This document shows positions 12,430 to 20,398 of a DNA stretch of 41,379 bases, piece after piece. Position numbers and translations under genes: made by a program. This DNA comes from a virus: the IMG/VR virus record IMGVR_UViG_3300031857_000444, positions 1 to 41,379 of that record, one strand, 5' to 3'. The notes below the pieces were generated by a model. It did not search any database, was not told the DNA's origin, and saw nothing but the letters and a program-made list of their open reading frames with translations. Numbering within the stretch: the first letter of the stretch is position 1; each line of letters begins with the position of its first letter.

Positions 12430-13160
12430 AAAAAACTTTGGATTCCTTCAAGCATTAATTCTTCTTCATAAGCACATTTCTGACAGGTAAACTTAATTTG
12501 TTTCTTTAATTTTGGAATGTTCTCAAAAAATTCTTGGATTTTTCCAAACTGTTCCCTTGTTAAACTATCAATAAAATCTACCAATTCTTCTTCTGGTGTA
12601 TCTTTAGCATAGTACATTGATTCGTTATCATAAATGAAATCAATAGAACTGATAATTGTTTTTGAAATTAACTCAGTTGATGTTATGTCTTTTATTTTAC
12701 TAATATCTTCAATATTCTTAAAGTTGGGATATTTTAATGCGACACCTAGATTTGATGTTAGTTGAATTTTATTGTTTATATCACCAATTACAGGTTCAAC
12801 TTCTAATGCATTAAAACTCAACTTTACCAAAGCGTTACATTTCTTTTCTTCTTCTCCAGCACCACTAATTGTATTATTACATTTGTATTGTAAGTCAACA
12901 ATTTCACCAACGGATCTGGCTCTCAGATGCATGAAGAAATATTCAAAGTCTAGAATAGGCAAGTCTTCAACATCAATATCTGAAACGCAACAATTATTAA
13001 TAATTTGCTTGATAGCTAACAATATCGCATCTTGGTCTTCTGATTCCGCAGCCATCAAAAGAATCTTTTCTTCTTTAACTAAGAACGGTCTAAACTTTAC
13101 TTTCTTTTTTAACAATGGTAAAGTAATTTCATATAAAGGCACATCAATTTTAGGTAACAT
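12423..13160 (-). CDS. gp26-like T4_baseplate-family protein
   Basis: A 245-residue protein; ATG 13160 is preceded by TTGGAG. The start, MLPKIDVPLYEITLPLLKKKVKFRPFLVKEEKILL, is the pattern I recognise for the T4 bacteriophage base plate family (gp26 type): 'P.Y...LPS.G..V.FRPFLVKEEKxLL'. Two Cys pairs (KC...KKC in the middle and CQKC at 226-229) suggest a zinc site. gp26 is a hub or assembly component in T4 and is considered the counterpart of tail assembly chaperones. The C-terminus reads SFFG, ending one codon after a T TTT TTC slippery site, so a longer fusion product is likely. Confidence 0.82.
   Translation of the reverse strand: MLPKIDVPLYEITLPLLKKKVKFRPFLVKEEKILLMAAESEDQDAILLAIKQIINNCCVSDIDVEDLPILDFEYFFMHLRARSVGEIVDLQYKCNNTISGAGEEEKKCNALVKLSFNALEVEPVIGDINNKIQLTSNLGVALKYPNFKNIEDISKIKDITSTELISKTIISSIDFIYDNESMYYAKDTPEEELVDFIDSLTREQFGKIQEFFENIPKLKKQIKFTCQKCAYEEELMLEGIQSFFG
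12429..12435 (-). other. slippery heptamer T TTT TTC for -1 frameshifting
   Basis: On the minus strand the gp26-like frame reads AGT TTT TTC GGG TAA. The heptamer T TTT TTC fits X XXY YYZ, and a -1 slip gives TTT TTT CGG GTA ACC, exactly the frame of the downstream 65-codon ORF. The zero-frame stop is only one codon further on. A weak stem (TAAC/GTTA) starts a few bases downstream; I see no strong pseudoknot. Confidence 0.65.
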
Positions 13161-13175
13161 ATAATCTCCAAATAA

Positions 13176-13943
13176 TTAAAATATTCTTCTCACAGCGTCA
13201 GCCGTTCCTCTAATTTGTGTTTGTAGGATTTGAGAAACTGGTACTCCAGCAACGGAAGAACCAAGAAGTGCGGCTGCGGCGGCACCAAGGTCATAATCTC
13301 CTTCATAAATTGTTTTGAATTTCTGATATGAAAATCTAACAGTCAATCTATGGAAGCCATCATCTGACCAAGAAAGAGTTTGTGCTCCTATTCCAATAGG
13401 AAAAGCATCAATCAATTCTACTGCGTAAATCTGTTTAATAAAATCATCATACTGAACAATCTTAATATTTGTCATGTATGATGTTTCACGACCTTTGGGA
13501 AATCTAGCATTGTTTGTGTCGTTAGGAACAATTGCTTCCAACCAGCGGTCAAATAATTTTCTTTCATAGAATTCATTTGTACAAACCCATGTCAATGCTA
13601 TTTCATCATATTGTGTCGTATATGGCACCTTGAATCCTGGTCCATATATTGATACATCAGCAGTTTGTAAAGTTTTGCCTGGCAATTCAGCACCCTCACA
13701 TTGAAGGGCTAGATATCTGGAAATAGATGAATTGTATGATTTTGTTTGCTCACCGCCAAGTACTCTTGCGGTAACATCGGAGAAAACAGAATTTGGTAAA
13801 TTAAGAATTTGCTCAAGTAAACCATTCTCAACAAACTTGCTAATATATTGTGGTATCGGTAATATAACTTGGAAACGACTTGGACGAGCCAAACCTTCCT
13901 TAGCTTTTATGTTTGCTAAAAATAATTGGGGTAAAAATGACAT
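13176..13943 (-). CDS. 54: baseplate tail-tube protein (gp54/gp19-like)
   Basis: A 255-residue protein. It starts MSFLPQLFLANIKAKEGLARPSRFQV and has a tail-tube-like body: SRYLALQCEGAELPGKTL, IYGPGFKVPY, FYERKLFDRWLEAIV and, near the end, DGFHRLTVRFSYQKFKTI. Segments of this kind (ELPGxxL ... VPYxxxYxEIxL ... FxxWxxxI ... LSVxFxYQ) are shared by the T4 tube protein gp19 and the baseplate tube initiators gp54 and gp48. Since gp48 is recognised separately at 15017, gp54 is the most likely role: the platform on which the tube polymerises. It begins at the stop of the upstream gene (shared base 13943) and is followed by the gp26-like gene. Confidence 0.7.
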   Translation of the reverse strand: MSFLPQLFLANIKAKEGLARPSRFQVILPIPQYISKFVENGLLEQILNLPNSVFSDVTARVLGGEQTKSYNSSISRYLALQCEGAELPGKTLQTADVSIYGPGFKVPYTTQYDEIALTWVCTNEFYERKLFDRWLEAIVPNDTNNARFPKGRETSYMTNIKIVQYDDFIKQIYAVELIDAFPIGIGAQTLSWSDDGFHRLTVRFSYQKFKTIYEGDYDLGAAAAALLGSSVAGVPVSQILQTQIRGTADAVRRIF

Positions 13944-14521
13944 TAGAATTTTTTCCTAGAATCGGCCCAGACTTTGTGTTTTGTTGCCTTTTCAAATTGT
14001 TCAACCGGTAATAGGGCGGCAATGTCCCATTCATCAGCTGGAATTTCAACAAATCTAGATTGCACATGAGAACCTAGATATCGCTTAATGCAAGGTGTTG
14101 CTTCATACGCCTTTGAGAATGCCGCCAGCATTTGATAATTCAATCTTAGCTTGGTTTGTGCATCAAAGCGATTATCGGTGGCATGTTCGCTCAATTTATC
14201 CAAAAGAATGATACGTTGCTTTGGGTGAATGTAATGTAAATTCAGCCCTAGAAAACCGTCTGGGTATAGTTGTATTGGTAGAACCAATGGGAACTTGTCG
14301 TAATATGGCAACTTATCCTTCGTTTTCGGATCATAATAAAAATAGTACATGTGACCGATAAAATGTGAGGTTGTCTGTCTCTCACGGTCCTGCATTAATT
14401 TTTGAGGCGTTGGTTTTAAATCACCAACTTTGGAACGCAACCAATCACGGGCTTGTCTACTACGAGCCGTATAACCAGTCTTTTGCAACTGCTGATTGAT
14501 TCTGTCCATTAAGTAAGCCAT
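13943..14521 (-). CDS. conserved T4-like morphogenesis protein, possibly gp2-type
   Basis: A 192-residue basic protein. It opens MAYLMDRINQQLQKTGYTARSRQARDWL and contains FIGHMYYFYYDPKTKDKLPYYDKFPLVLPI, YPDGFLGLNLHYIHPKQR and HVQSRFVEIPADEW. I recognise this as a protein conserved in aquatic T4-like phages. The place next to gene 4 suggests the DNA end protector gp2, which is adjacent to gene 4 in T4, but I cannot align it to T4 gp2 from memory. It is not gp53, which lies at 16316. An AATAAATA box sits five bases upstream of its ATG. The last codon shares a base with the next gene. Confidence 0.55.
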   Translation of the reverse strand: MAYLMDRINQQLQKTGYTARSRQARDWLRSKVGDLKPTPQKLMQDRERQTTSHFIGHMYYFYYDPKTKDKLPYYDKFPLVLPIQLYPDGFLGLNLHYIHPKQRIILLDKLSEHATDNRFDAQTKLRLNYQMLAAFSKAYEATPCIKRYLGSHVQSRFVEIPADEWDIAALLPVEQFEKATKHKVWADSRKKF

Positions 14522-14526
14522 AAATG

Positions 14527-14534
14527 TATTTATT
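14527..14534 (-). promoter_or_regulatory. late-promoter-like box AATAAATA
   Basis: On the minus strand AATAAATA (14534 to 14527) resembles the T4 late -10 TATAAATA in seven of eight positions. Only five bases (CATTT) separate it from the ATG at 14521, so a transcript from it would be leaderless or start inside the gene. Confidence 0.4.
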
Positions 14535-14539
14535 ACAGA

Positions 14540-14986
14540 TTAAATGCCTAAATCTTTTTCCGTAACTATTTTGAATTGCCAGCCATGTGCGTGACAGAAT
14601 TCATCGGCTGCTTTCCATTTCATCTGGTTAACAACGTATGTAATGGATTCTTTTATAAACTGCTTTGTCTTACGCTTTTGTGTTGGTTTTTTGGTCTGGG
14701 CTTCTGGTTTGACCTCAACTACATAAGTCATAATGGTATCATCTTTTCGTTTGACTTTGATAATGAAATCTGGAAAATAGCGGTGCATTCTTTGGTCAAC
14801 TGGACTGTAGTATGGAATAGCCAATTCTTCCGATGACCACCAAATGATGTTCGGATTATCGTCAAACCACTTCATACAACGCAATTCCCAAGATGACCTA
14901 TAGATTATGTTATCTGGATTGCCGTTATATTTTTGGGGGTTTTGTGGGGTAAACTTACCTTTGTAAGAATTAGTTCCATAAGACAT
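14540..14986 (-). CDS. 4: head completion protein gp4
   Basis: A 148-residue protein nearly colinear with T4 gp4 (150 residues). Shared blocks are GKFTPQNPQKY (T4 GKFVPQNPSKY), IIYRSSWELRCMKWFDD, SEELAIPYYSPVDQRMHRYFPDFI, VVEVKPEAQT and, at the end, HGWQFKIVTEKDLGI. The E..PY.SP.D..MHRYFPD..V and EIKP arrangement is that of a PD-(D/E)XK-like nuclease fold, and gp4 is thought to act on DNA ends before tail joining. It is the first gene of the minus-strand cluster, divergent from gp48 across 30 bases that carry a late-type promoter for the plus strand. Confidence 0.92.
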   Translation of the reverse strand: MSYGTNSYKGKFTPQNPQKYNGNPDNIIYRSSWELRCMKWFDDNPNIIWWSSEELAIPYYSPVDQRMHRYFPDFIIKVKRKDDTIMTYVVEVKPEAQTKKPTQKRKTKQFIKESITYVVNQMKWKAADEFCHAHGWQFKIVTEKDLGI

Positions 14987-14993
14987 ATAAATA
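14986..14993 (+). promoter_or_regulatory. T4-type late promoter TATAAATA
   Basis: A perfect eight-base match to the T4 late promoter box lies between the divergent genes 4 and 48. Transcription would start near 15000, with AGGATC as ribosome binding site before ATG 15017. It is well placed to drive the whole plus-strand structural block. Confidence 0.75.
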
Positions 14994-14994
14994 T

Positions 14995-15007
14995 GTAGTA
15001 AAACTAC
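14995..15007. repeat. inverted repeat in the divergent intergenic region
   Basis: GTAGT 14995-14999 and ACTAC 15003-15007 form a perfect 5-base inverted repeat around AAA, directly after the late promoter box. It covers the predicted start of the plus-strand message and could be an operator or a 5'-end hairpin. Confidence 0.4.
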
Positions 15008-15016
15008 AGGATCAAC

Positions 15017-16315
15017 ATGGCACTTTTTACCCTATCTGACATAACTTATAAAGCACAAGAAGCTAGAACTGTCGGACCTTTGCCTAGAGAAGCATTTGGT
15101 CAAAATATATTAAGATATCCTATTGATATTGGATCGGTAGATAAAGGACATTATATGGTCATTCATATTAATGTTCAGAATAAAACTGAATATTCATCAA
15201 ATTTGGCTGAGGATTCACGGTCAACAATACAAAGAAATAGGGAAGCGTTAGCTAGCCAAACTGGATATAGAAATATTGGTGGATTAGCTAAAGAAGGAAT
15301 TGGCCTTGGATCAAGAGGAGCAAATAGTGTAGATGAATTCCTTAAGAAAAATTTTGATGTTAATACTGCAAAAATTGCAAGAGATGTTTATGAAAAGGGT
15401 GTGAACACAGTAAATCAAATAACTGGCGGTGTAACACAAGATATATTTACAGCAATAGATTCATCTTTTGAATCTATTGGATCAGATTTAGGATCTTTAG
15501 ATAATTCAACGTTTCTAAGAACTACAAAAAGAACTACAGACAGCATTGCTCTGTATATGCCTAATACATTAAATTTTACACACAGCCAACAATACTCCGA
15601 TTTATCTTTAGGCGGCGAGGCAGCCACAACTTTTGGAGCTATCGCAAAGACGATTCTTGATGATGGTGTTGATGCTGGTCAAAAGGGAAGAAATTTATCT
15701 CCATTTGTTCTTCAGCAATTGACAAAAATTGCAGGATCATTAACTGGATCTCCAAACTCAGCGGCTGCAATTTTTGCAGGAGCAACTGGTTTATCACAAA
15801 ATCCACAACTAGAGTTAATTTATGCAAGACCCGATTTTAGGTCTTTTAGATTTTCTTTTATGTTTTATCCAAGAAGCGAGAAAGAAGCGGAAGAGGTATA
15901 TGAATTAATTCAACGATTAAAATTTCATCAAGCACCAGAAATAAAAAATGGAACTGCCGGATTCTTTTTAGTTCCACCATCAGAGTTTGACATTGAATTT
16001 TATTACAATGGACAAATCAATCCAAATATACCCACAATTTCAACTTGTGTTTTACAATCAATTGATTTAGATTATGCGCCAAATGGATTTCACTCCTTTG
16101 AAACCCCTGGAGATAATTCGCCAAAGATTGGTGGTACTGGTACGCCAGTTGCGATTAGAATGGATTTGTCATTTAAGGAAACAGAAGTTATGACAAAGTT
16201 TAATTTTCAAGAAGGTCGAAGAAGTAAAGCTGAATTTCAAGCCTCGGCCTCGTTGGGTAATTTTAATGAAACAAATTTTGCAGAGCAACAATTTGATGCA
16301 GACAGAGGAATCTAA
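15017..16315 (+). CDS. 48: baseplate tail tube cap gp48
   Basis: A 432-residue protein (T4 gp48 is 364). The C-terminal part has the gp48 pattern: NPQLELIYARPDFRSFRF, FMFYPRSEKEAEEV, IQRLKFHQAPE, FLVPPSEFDIEFYYNG, then LQSIDLDYAPNGFHSFE. gp48 caps the baseplate and starts the tail tube together with gp54. The first 250 residues are less conserved, with Ala/Ser/Gly-rich segments. The start ATG follows AGGATC and a perfect late promoter. The stop abuts the gp53 start (TAAATGG). Confidence 0.88.
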   Translation: MALFTLSDITYKAQEARTVGPLPREAFGQNILRYPIDIGSVDKGHYMVIHINVQNKTEYSSNLAEDSRSTIQRNREALASQTGYRNIGGLAKEGIGLGSRGANSVDEFLKKNFDVNTAKIARDVYEKGVNTVNQITGGVTQDIFTAIDSSFESIGSDLGSLDNSTFLRTTKRTTDSIALYMPNTLNFTHSQQYSDLSLGGEAATTFGAIAKTILDDGVDAGQKGRNLSPFVLQQLTKIAGSLTGSPNSAAAIFAGATGLSQNPQLELIYARPDFRSFRFSFMFYPRSEKEAEEVYELIQRLKFHQAPEIKNGTAGFFLVPPSEFDIEFYYNGQINPNIPTISTCVLQSIDLDYAPNGFHSFETPGDNSPKIGGTGTPVAIRMDLSFKETEVMTKFNFQEGRRSKAEFQASASLGNFNETNFAEQQFDADRGI

Positions 16316-17035
16316 ATGGCAAAATACTTTAGATACTTTCCGAAAACTATCTATACTTTAGATGGTTCAAATTCGCTTGATACAATCACCAATTTAACTG
16401 CCAGTTTTTCGTTTGATGAAAGTCTTTTAGAAAATTCTATTTCATACTATCAGTATACAATACCTGATGGTGAAACTCCAGAAATTGTTGCAAACAAATT
16501 TTATGGTGGACCAGAAAAACACTGGATCATTTTAAAAATGAACAAAATCTTTGATGTTAAGACTGACTGGCCAATTGAGCAAAGAATTTTAAATGAAGTT
16601 ATTAGGTCAAAGTATGCTAATAATTGGATAACAGAAACTTTTGAAATGACCGATGAAGATGGTAATCTCTTTGTTGCAGAAAACGGTGAATCATTAATCT
16701 ACGAAACTGGTAAAGAGCGAGATGGTTTAGAATGGGCTATAGCCAACAATCATTCTTTCTATAAAATTGAGACAAGATTGTTTCCTGTAACGGGAGATAA
16801 GACGATTCAAAAAATTCAGATAACCGAGGAAGACTACAACAGTCTTGTGGAAGAAAGTGCAAACTATACTTTATCGGATGGAAATACACTAACAGTATCA
16901 ATAACAAAAACAAGAATGTCTTTCTACGATTATGAAGTTGAACGGAATGATACCAAGAGAAGAATAAAAATTTTAAAGAATGAGTATGTTCCTGCAGTGG
17001 ATCAAGATTTTGTACGAGTAATTAGCAATGTCTGA
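16316..17035 (+). CDS. 53: baseplate wedge gp53
   Basis: A 239-residue protein (T4 gp53 is 196). YYQYTIPDGETPEIVANKFYGGPEKHWIILKMN matches the gp53 segment in T4 (RPEELANAIYGNPQLYWVLLMCN), a LysM-like fold that joins wedges in the baseplate. WPIEQRILNEVI and SFYDYEVERNDTKRRIKIL, close to the C-terminus, fit the conserved end. It starts directly at the gp48 stop and overlaps the hub gene by eight bases, consistent with coupled production of baseplate parts. Confidence 0.85.
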   Translation: MAKYFRYFPKTIYTLDGSNSLDTITNLTASFSFDESLLENSISYYQYTIPDGETPEIVANKFYGGPEKHWIILKMNKIFDVKTDWPIEQRILNEVIRSKYANNWITETFEMTDEDGNLFVAENGESLIYETGKERDGLEWAIANNHSFYKIETRLFPVTGDKTIQKIQITEEDYNSLVEESANYTLSDGNTLTVSITKTRMSFYDYEVERNDTKRRIKILKNEYVPAVDQDFVRVISNV

Positions 17036-18374
17036 CGAGACAATTTTACAATCAACACAATATACCGTTAAAAAAGATGGTCTATCATTAGCAACCAAAG
17101 CTGGCATTGTTGATTTGACAGGTATGTTTGAGGAATTGAACATCTTTGATAGCATATTCAATCCATGCATGACTGGTACTATTCTCATACGGGATGCAAA
17201 AGGATTATCAAATAAACTATCATTTGATGGATCTGAAATTCTTTTGATTGATATGGGAAAAACAGAAAATCAAGCTACCATTACAAAATCATTTAGAGTT
17301 TATAAACAGAGTTCCAGAAAAGTTGTGAATATAAGTACTGAACTTTATGTACTTCATTTTGTTTCTGATGAATTCATTTTATCACAACAAACAAAAATAT
17401 CAAAGTCATATCAGGACACTTATACAAATGTAGTTATTGATATCTTAAAAAATTATTTGTTAGTAAATACTGATGGTGTATTCTCGGTAGAGGCGTCAAA
17501 AGGAATAAGAACGGTTGTTTTGCCCAACAAAACTCCAATTGAATGTTTAGAATGGTGCTCAAAGAAAGCGGTAAACGAGGATTTATCACCATCATTTTTG
17601 TTCTTTGAGAATAAATTAGGTTATAATTTCCTAACCATTTCAAAAATGTTGGATCAAAGAGCTATACACAATATTAATTATCAGCCAAAAAACTTAGCAT
17701 TGGCAGCTGAAGATACAAATGAAATGATGGGAGCCAGATACATTGAAGTTGTTTCTCAATTTGATTTGAATAAGAATATAAAGCACGGCGTATACGCTGG
17801 CACTTTTATTGGTTTTGATATTACGACAAGAAATATTGCAAAAAGAAATGTAGACTTTGATGATGTGTATGCAACAGGAAGTCACGCAAACGAAACACCA
17901 AACATTGGTATTATCACCAACAAAGCTGGATTTAAAAATACCGAAATGTTCAATTCAAGACGGGTTTTATTCTCAACTGGAATTTTTGGTTCACAAAGCG
18001 ATTACGTAAAAACGAATGATCCAAGTTCTATCAATTCAGATGATGATACATATAACTATGTAATACAGAGGGAATCTGTAATTAGAAATTTAATGAATCA
18101 AAGATTGAAAGTTGTTATGCCCGGAAACTTTGATTTAATTTCTGGAACAAACGTAAACATAACAGTTCCAACAATTGGCGCACAATATTCGGAAAATATT
18201 CAAGATAACATAGATAAAACAAAAAGTGGTAAATACTTGATTGTATCAACTAGACAAATGATTACTTATGATAAGCATGAAACTATCATGGAAGTGGCAA
18301 CGGATTCCAACAATCGTAATAAAGTTTACTTGAGTACTCAGCAACAAAATGACTTGGCAGATTTCTATGGATAA
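17028..18374 (+). CDS. 27: baseplate hub gp27-like
   Basis: A 448-residue protein (T4 gp27 is 391). The start contains MFEELNIFDSIFNPCMTGTILIRDAKGL, a typical gp27 tube-like domain beginning, and later segments TPIECLEWCSKKAVNED and SFLFFENKLGYNFLTIS match the second hub domain. A trimer of gp27 holds the gp5 spike. It overlaps gp53 by eight bases, and its stop overlaps the gp5-like start (ATGGATAA), giving a tightly coupled hub-spike pair. Confidence 0.82.
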   Translation: MSDETILQSTQYTVKKDGLSLATKAGIVDLTGMFEELNIFDSIFNPCMTGTILIRDAKGLSNKLSFDGSEILLIDMGKTENQATITKSFRVYKQSSRKVVNISTELYVLHFVSDEFILSQQTKISKSYQDTYTNVVIDILKNYLLVNTDGVFSVEASKGIRTVVLPNKTPIECLEWCSKKAVNEDLSPSFLFFENKLGYNFLTISKMLDQRAIHNINYQPKNLALAAEDTNEMMGARYIEVVSQFDLNKNIKHGVYAGTFIGFDITTRNIAKRNVDFDDVYATGSHANETPNIGIITNKAGFKNTEMFNSRRVLFSTGIFGSQSDYVKTNDPSSINSDDDTYNYVIQRESVIRNLMNQRLKVVMPGNFDLISGTNVNITVPTIGAQYSENIQDNIDKTKSGKYLIVSTRQMITYDKHETIMEVATDSNNRNKVYLSTQQQNDLADFYG

Positions 18375-19488
18375 TAATTTTGCCGGCAAGAATGGCTTTA
18401 TTTGGTGGACAGGTATAGTTGAGAATCGGAATGATCCTTTAAAACTAGGACGTTTGCGTGTCAGAATTATTGGATGGCATACCGATGATTTGAATGAAGT
18501 TAAATCTGAACATTTACCATGGGCTGATGCCGTTACTCCATTAACACATAGCAACGCATCATTAGACATAAAGGAAGGTGATTGGGTTATTGGTTTCTTT
18601 ACTGATGGAAACAATGCACAAAAGCCAGTTGTCTTTGGACAGTTGAATGGTCTGAATCCAAAAACTGTAAATACTAATCTCGGCTTTTCACCTCAACTTA
18701 CACCAGAACAAAAAGCATTACAGCCAAAGGCTTCCGATTCAATTATCGTTGATAAAGCAGGAGAACCAACCACACCAAGAACAGCAAGAGGTGTAGTGGC
18801 TGGAACTCCAGTTGGTGTAGCAAATGAAAAAAGAGCGCATGTCTGCGACATTAGAGAAGAAATGAAAATGGCAGCCGCTCTAGCCAGACTTAAATTTTCA
18901 CAATTGGTACAAGCAATAAGAGAAGCGGTAAGAGCAATCATAAAAGCATTAGGATTTTCTCCCGATGGCGTTACTGGAAGATTCATTGAAATTGCAAAAC
19001 AACTGTTGAGAGATTTGAAATTTATACAATCCATCATAGAAGAAGTTCGTGACTGGACAAGAGTGATTGTAGATTTTGCAAGAAAAGTTCGTGCTATGAT
19101 TGATTGGCTATTAACTTTACCAAAAAAATTGTTGGCTTTCCTTAAGGATTGTTTGGCCGAATTGTATGCTTCTTTAAAGACGGGAATAGCAGATTTATTT
19201 TCTGTATCAGGCGGTGTTGGTGATAATACAGAATCTGGAATATCGGAAGCAATGGGCGTATTTGGTGAAATTGTAGATACCGCAAAATCAACGGTTCAGG
19301 CTGGTATTGAAGTTGTAGCCGCACCAGCCGCTATTGTATCAGCACTTGCCTCACCAACTTCAGCGGCTGATGTTACTAAAGCTGGTGATTTAATAACATC
19401 ATATATTTCAACTACCGCGGCATCGGACACTTCATCAAATACTGCATCTTCTGTTACAAGTTCTAGAACAAATTTTAAGATGGCATAA
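18367..19488 (+). CDS. 5: gp5-like hub protein: OB domain and helical region, no lysozyme
   Basis: A 373-residue protein from ATG 18367, chosen because it overlaps the hub stop (ATGGATAA); a TTG 18 bases upstream is less likely. Residues about 10-100 form the gp5 OB-fold: FIWWTGIVENRNDPLKLGRL, VRIIGWH, LPWADAVTPLTH, GDWVIGFFTDGNNAQKPVVFGQLNG. In T4 gp5 a lysozyme domain and a beta-helix follow. Here the next 270 residues are long basic or amphipathic helices (LARLKFSQLVQAIREAVRAI, FIEIAKQLLRDLKFIQSIIEE) and an Ala/Ser/Thr-rich tail. No lysozyme motif is seen. The beta-helix is encoded by the following gene, so the spike seems to be built from two products. Confidence 0.82.
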   Translation: MDNNFAGKNGFIWWTGIVENRNDPLKLGRLRVRIIGWHTDDLNEVKSEHLPWADAVTPLTHSNASLDIKEGDWVIGFFTDGNNAQKPVVFGQLNGLNPKTVNTNLGFSPQLTPEQKALQPKASDSIIVDKAGEPTTPRTARGVVAGTPVGVANEKRAHVCDIREEMKMAAALARLKFSQLVQAIREAVRAIIKALGFSPDGVTGRFIEIAKQLLRDLKFIQSIIEEVRDWTRVIVDFARKVRAMIDWLLTLPKKLLAFLKDCLAELYASLKTGIADLFSVSGGVGDNTESGISEAMGVFGEIVDTAKSTVQAGIEVVAAPAAIVSALASPTSAADVTKAGDLITSYISTTAASDTSSNTASSVTSSRTNFKMA

Positions 19489-19490
19489 AC

Positions 19491-20384
19491 ATGGCAGATA
19501 CATTAGCAAATCCTGATGAAATAAACAAACCAGCGGATGATGAATCTTGGACTGAAAGGGAGTCCGACGCTAGTGTTGAAAATCCACCAACTTATCCACA
19601 TAACAAAGTTATGATGACTGAATCTGGTCATCTATTTGAAATGGATGATACACTAGGTCGTGAGCGAATTCGTCTACAACATGGCGGTGCAAAAAATAGC
19701 GGCGTTGGTTCATTCTTTGAAATGCATTCCAACGGCGACATGACCACAAAGATACAACGAGACAACTATGAAATTGTTCTTGGTAAAAATAGAGTATTGA
19801 TTAAAGGCGTGTGTAATGTTACAATAGAGGGTGATTCTATTGTGCATGTTAAGGGAAACAAGTATGAAAGAATTGATGGTGATTTAATCCAAGAAGTTCG
19901 TGGTAATGTTACTCAAAATTATAAAAAGAAAACAAAGATTCTTTCCGATGGTGATATGACCATCGGATGTGGAGATCCGACAACTGGAAGTTTAAAACTT
20001 TCAACTGGCGACCACACATACATCCAAGGCGACTTGGCTGTAGCGGGTTCAATTCAAGCGGATATGATAACAGCAACAACAAAAGTCAATGCTGGTACAC
20101 AAGTCAATGCTGGTCCTCTTGGATTTGTTTCCGAAGCTGGTGGTCTTGCAATTGGCTCACCTGTTGCATTACCATTGCAAGTTCTTGTTCCTGCAGGTTC
20201 TGCTTATATTGGTCAAAGCGTTTATGCTGGTGTTAGCGTAAATGCTCCTTTTATAAATGGATTCTCAGTAAAAGATGCCGCAGGAACTATGATGGCAATT
20301 AGAATGCAACACAATGCACACAATCATATTGGTAATAAAGGATTTCCAACAAGTCCTCCTATTTCGCCAATGACTTTACTTTAA
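19491..20384 (+). CDS. beta-helical spike protein (gp5 C-terminal-like)
   Basis: A 297-residue protein starting two bases after the gp5-like stop. After a charged N-terminus, residues 45-60 (GHLFEMDDTLGRERIRLQH) and the following repeats (VLIKGVCNVTIEGDSIVHVKGNKYERIDGDLIQEVRGNV) show the regular VxVxGxxxxx pattern of triple-stranded beta-helices in T4 gp5 and VgrG-like spikes. The C-terminus has QHNAHNHIG, a His-rich cluster of the kind that binds metal at membrane-piercing tips in other contractile phages, followed by a Pro-rich end. The spike tip role is inferred from order and repeats. Confidence 0.78.
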   Translation: MADTLANPDEINKPADDESWTERESDASVENPPTYPHNKVMMTESGHLFEMDDTLGRERIRLQHGGAKNSGVGSFFEMHSNGDMTTKIQRDNYEIVLGKNRVLIKGVCNVTIEGDSIVHVKGNKYERIDGDLIQEVRGNVTQNYKKKTKILSDGDMTIGCGDPTTGSLKLSTGDHTYIQGDLAVAGSIQADMITATTKVNAGTQVNAGPLGFVSEAGGLAIGSPVALPLQVLVPAGSAYIGQSVYAGVSVNAPFINGFSVKDAAGTMMAIRMQHNAHNHIGNKGFPTSPPISPMTLL

Positions 20385-20398
20385 TTATGGAGATTTGA

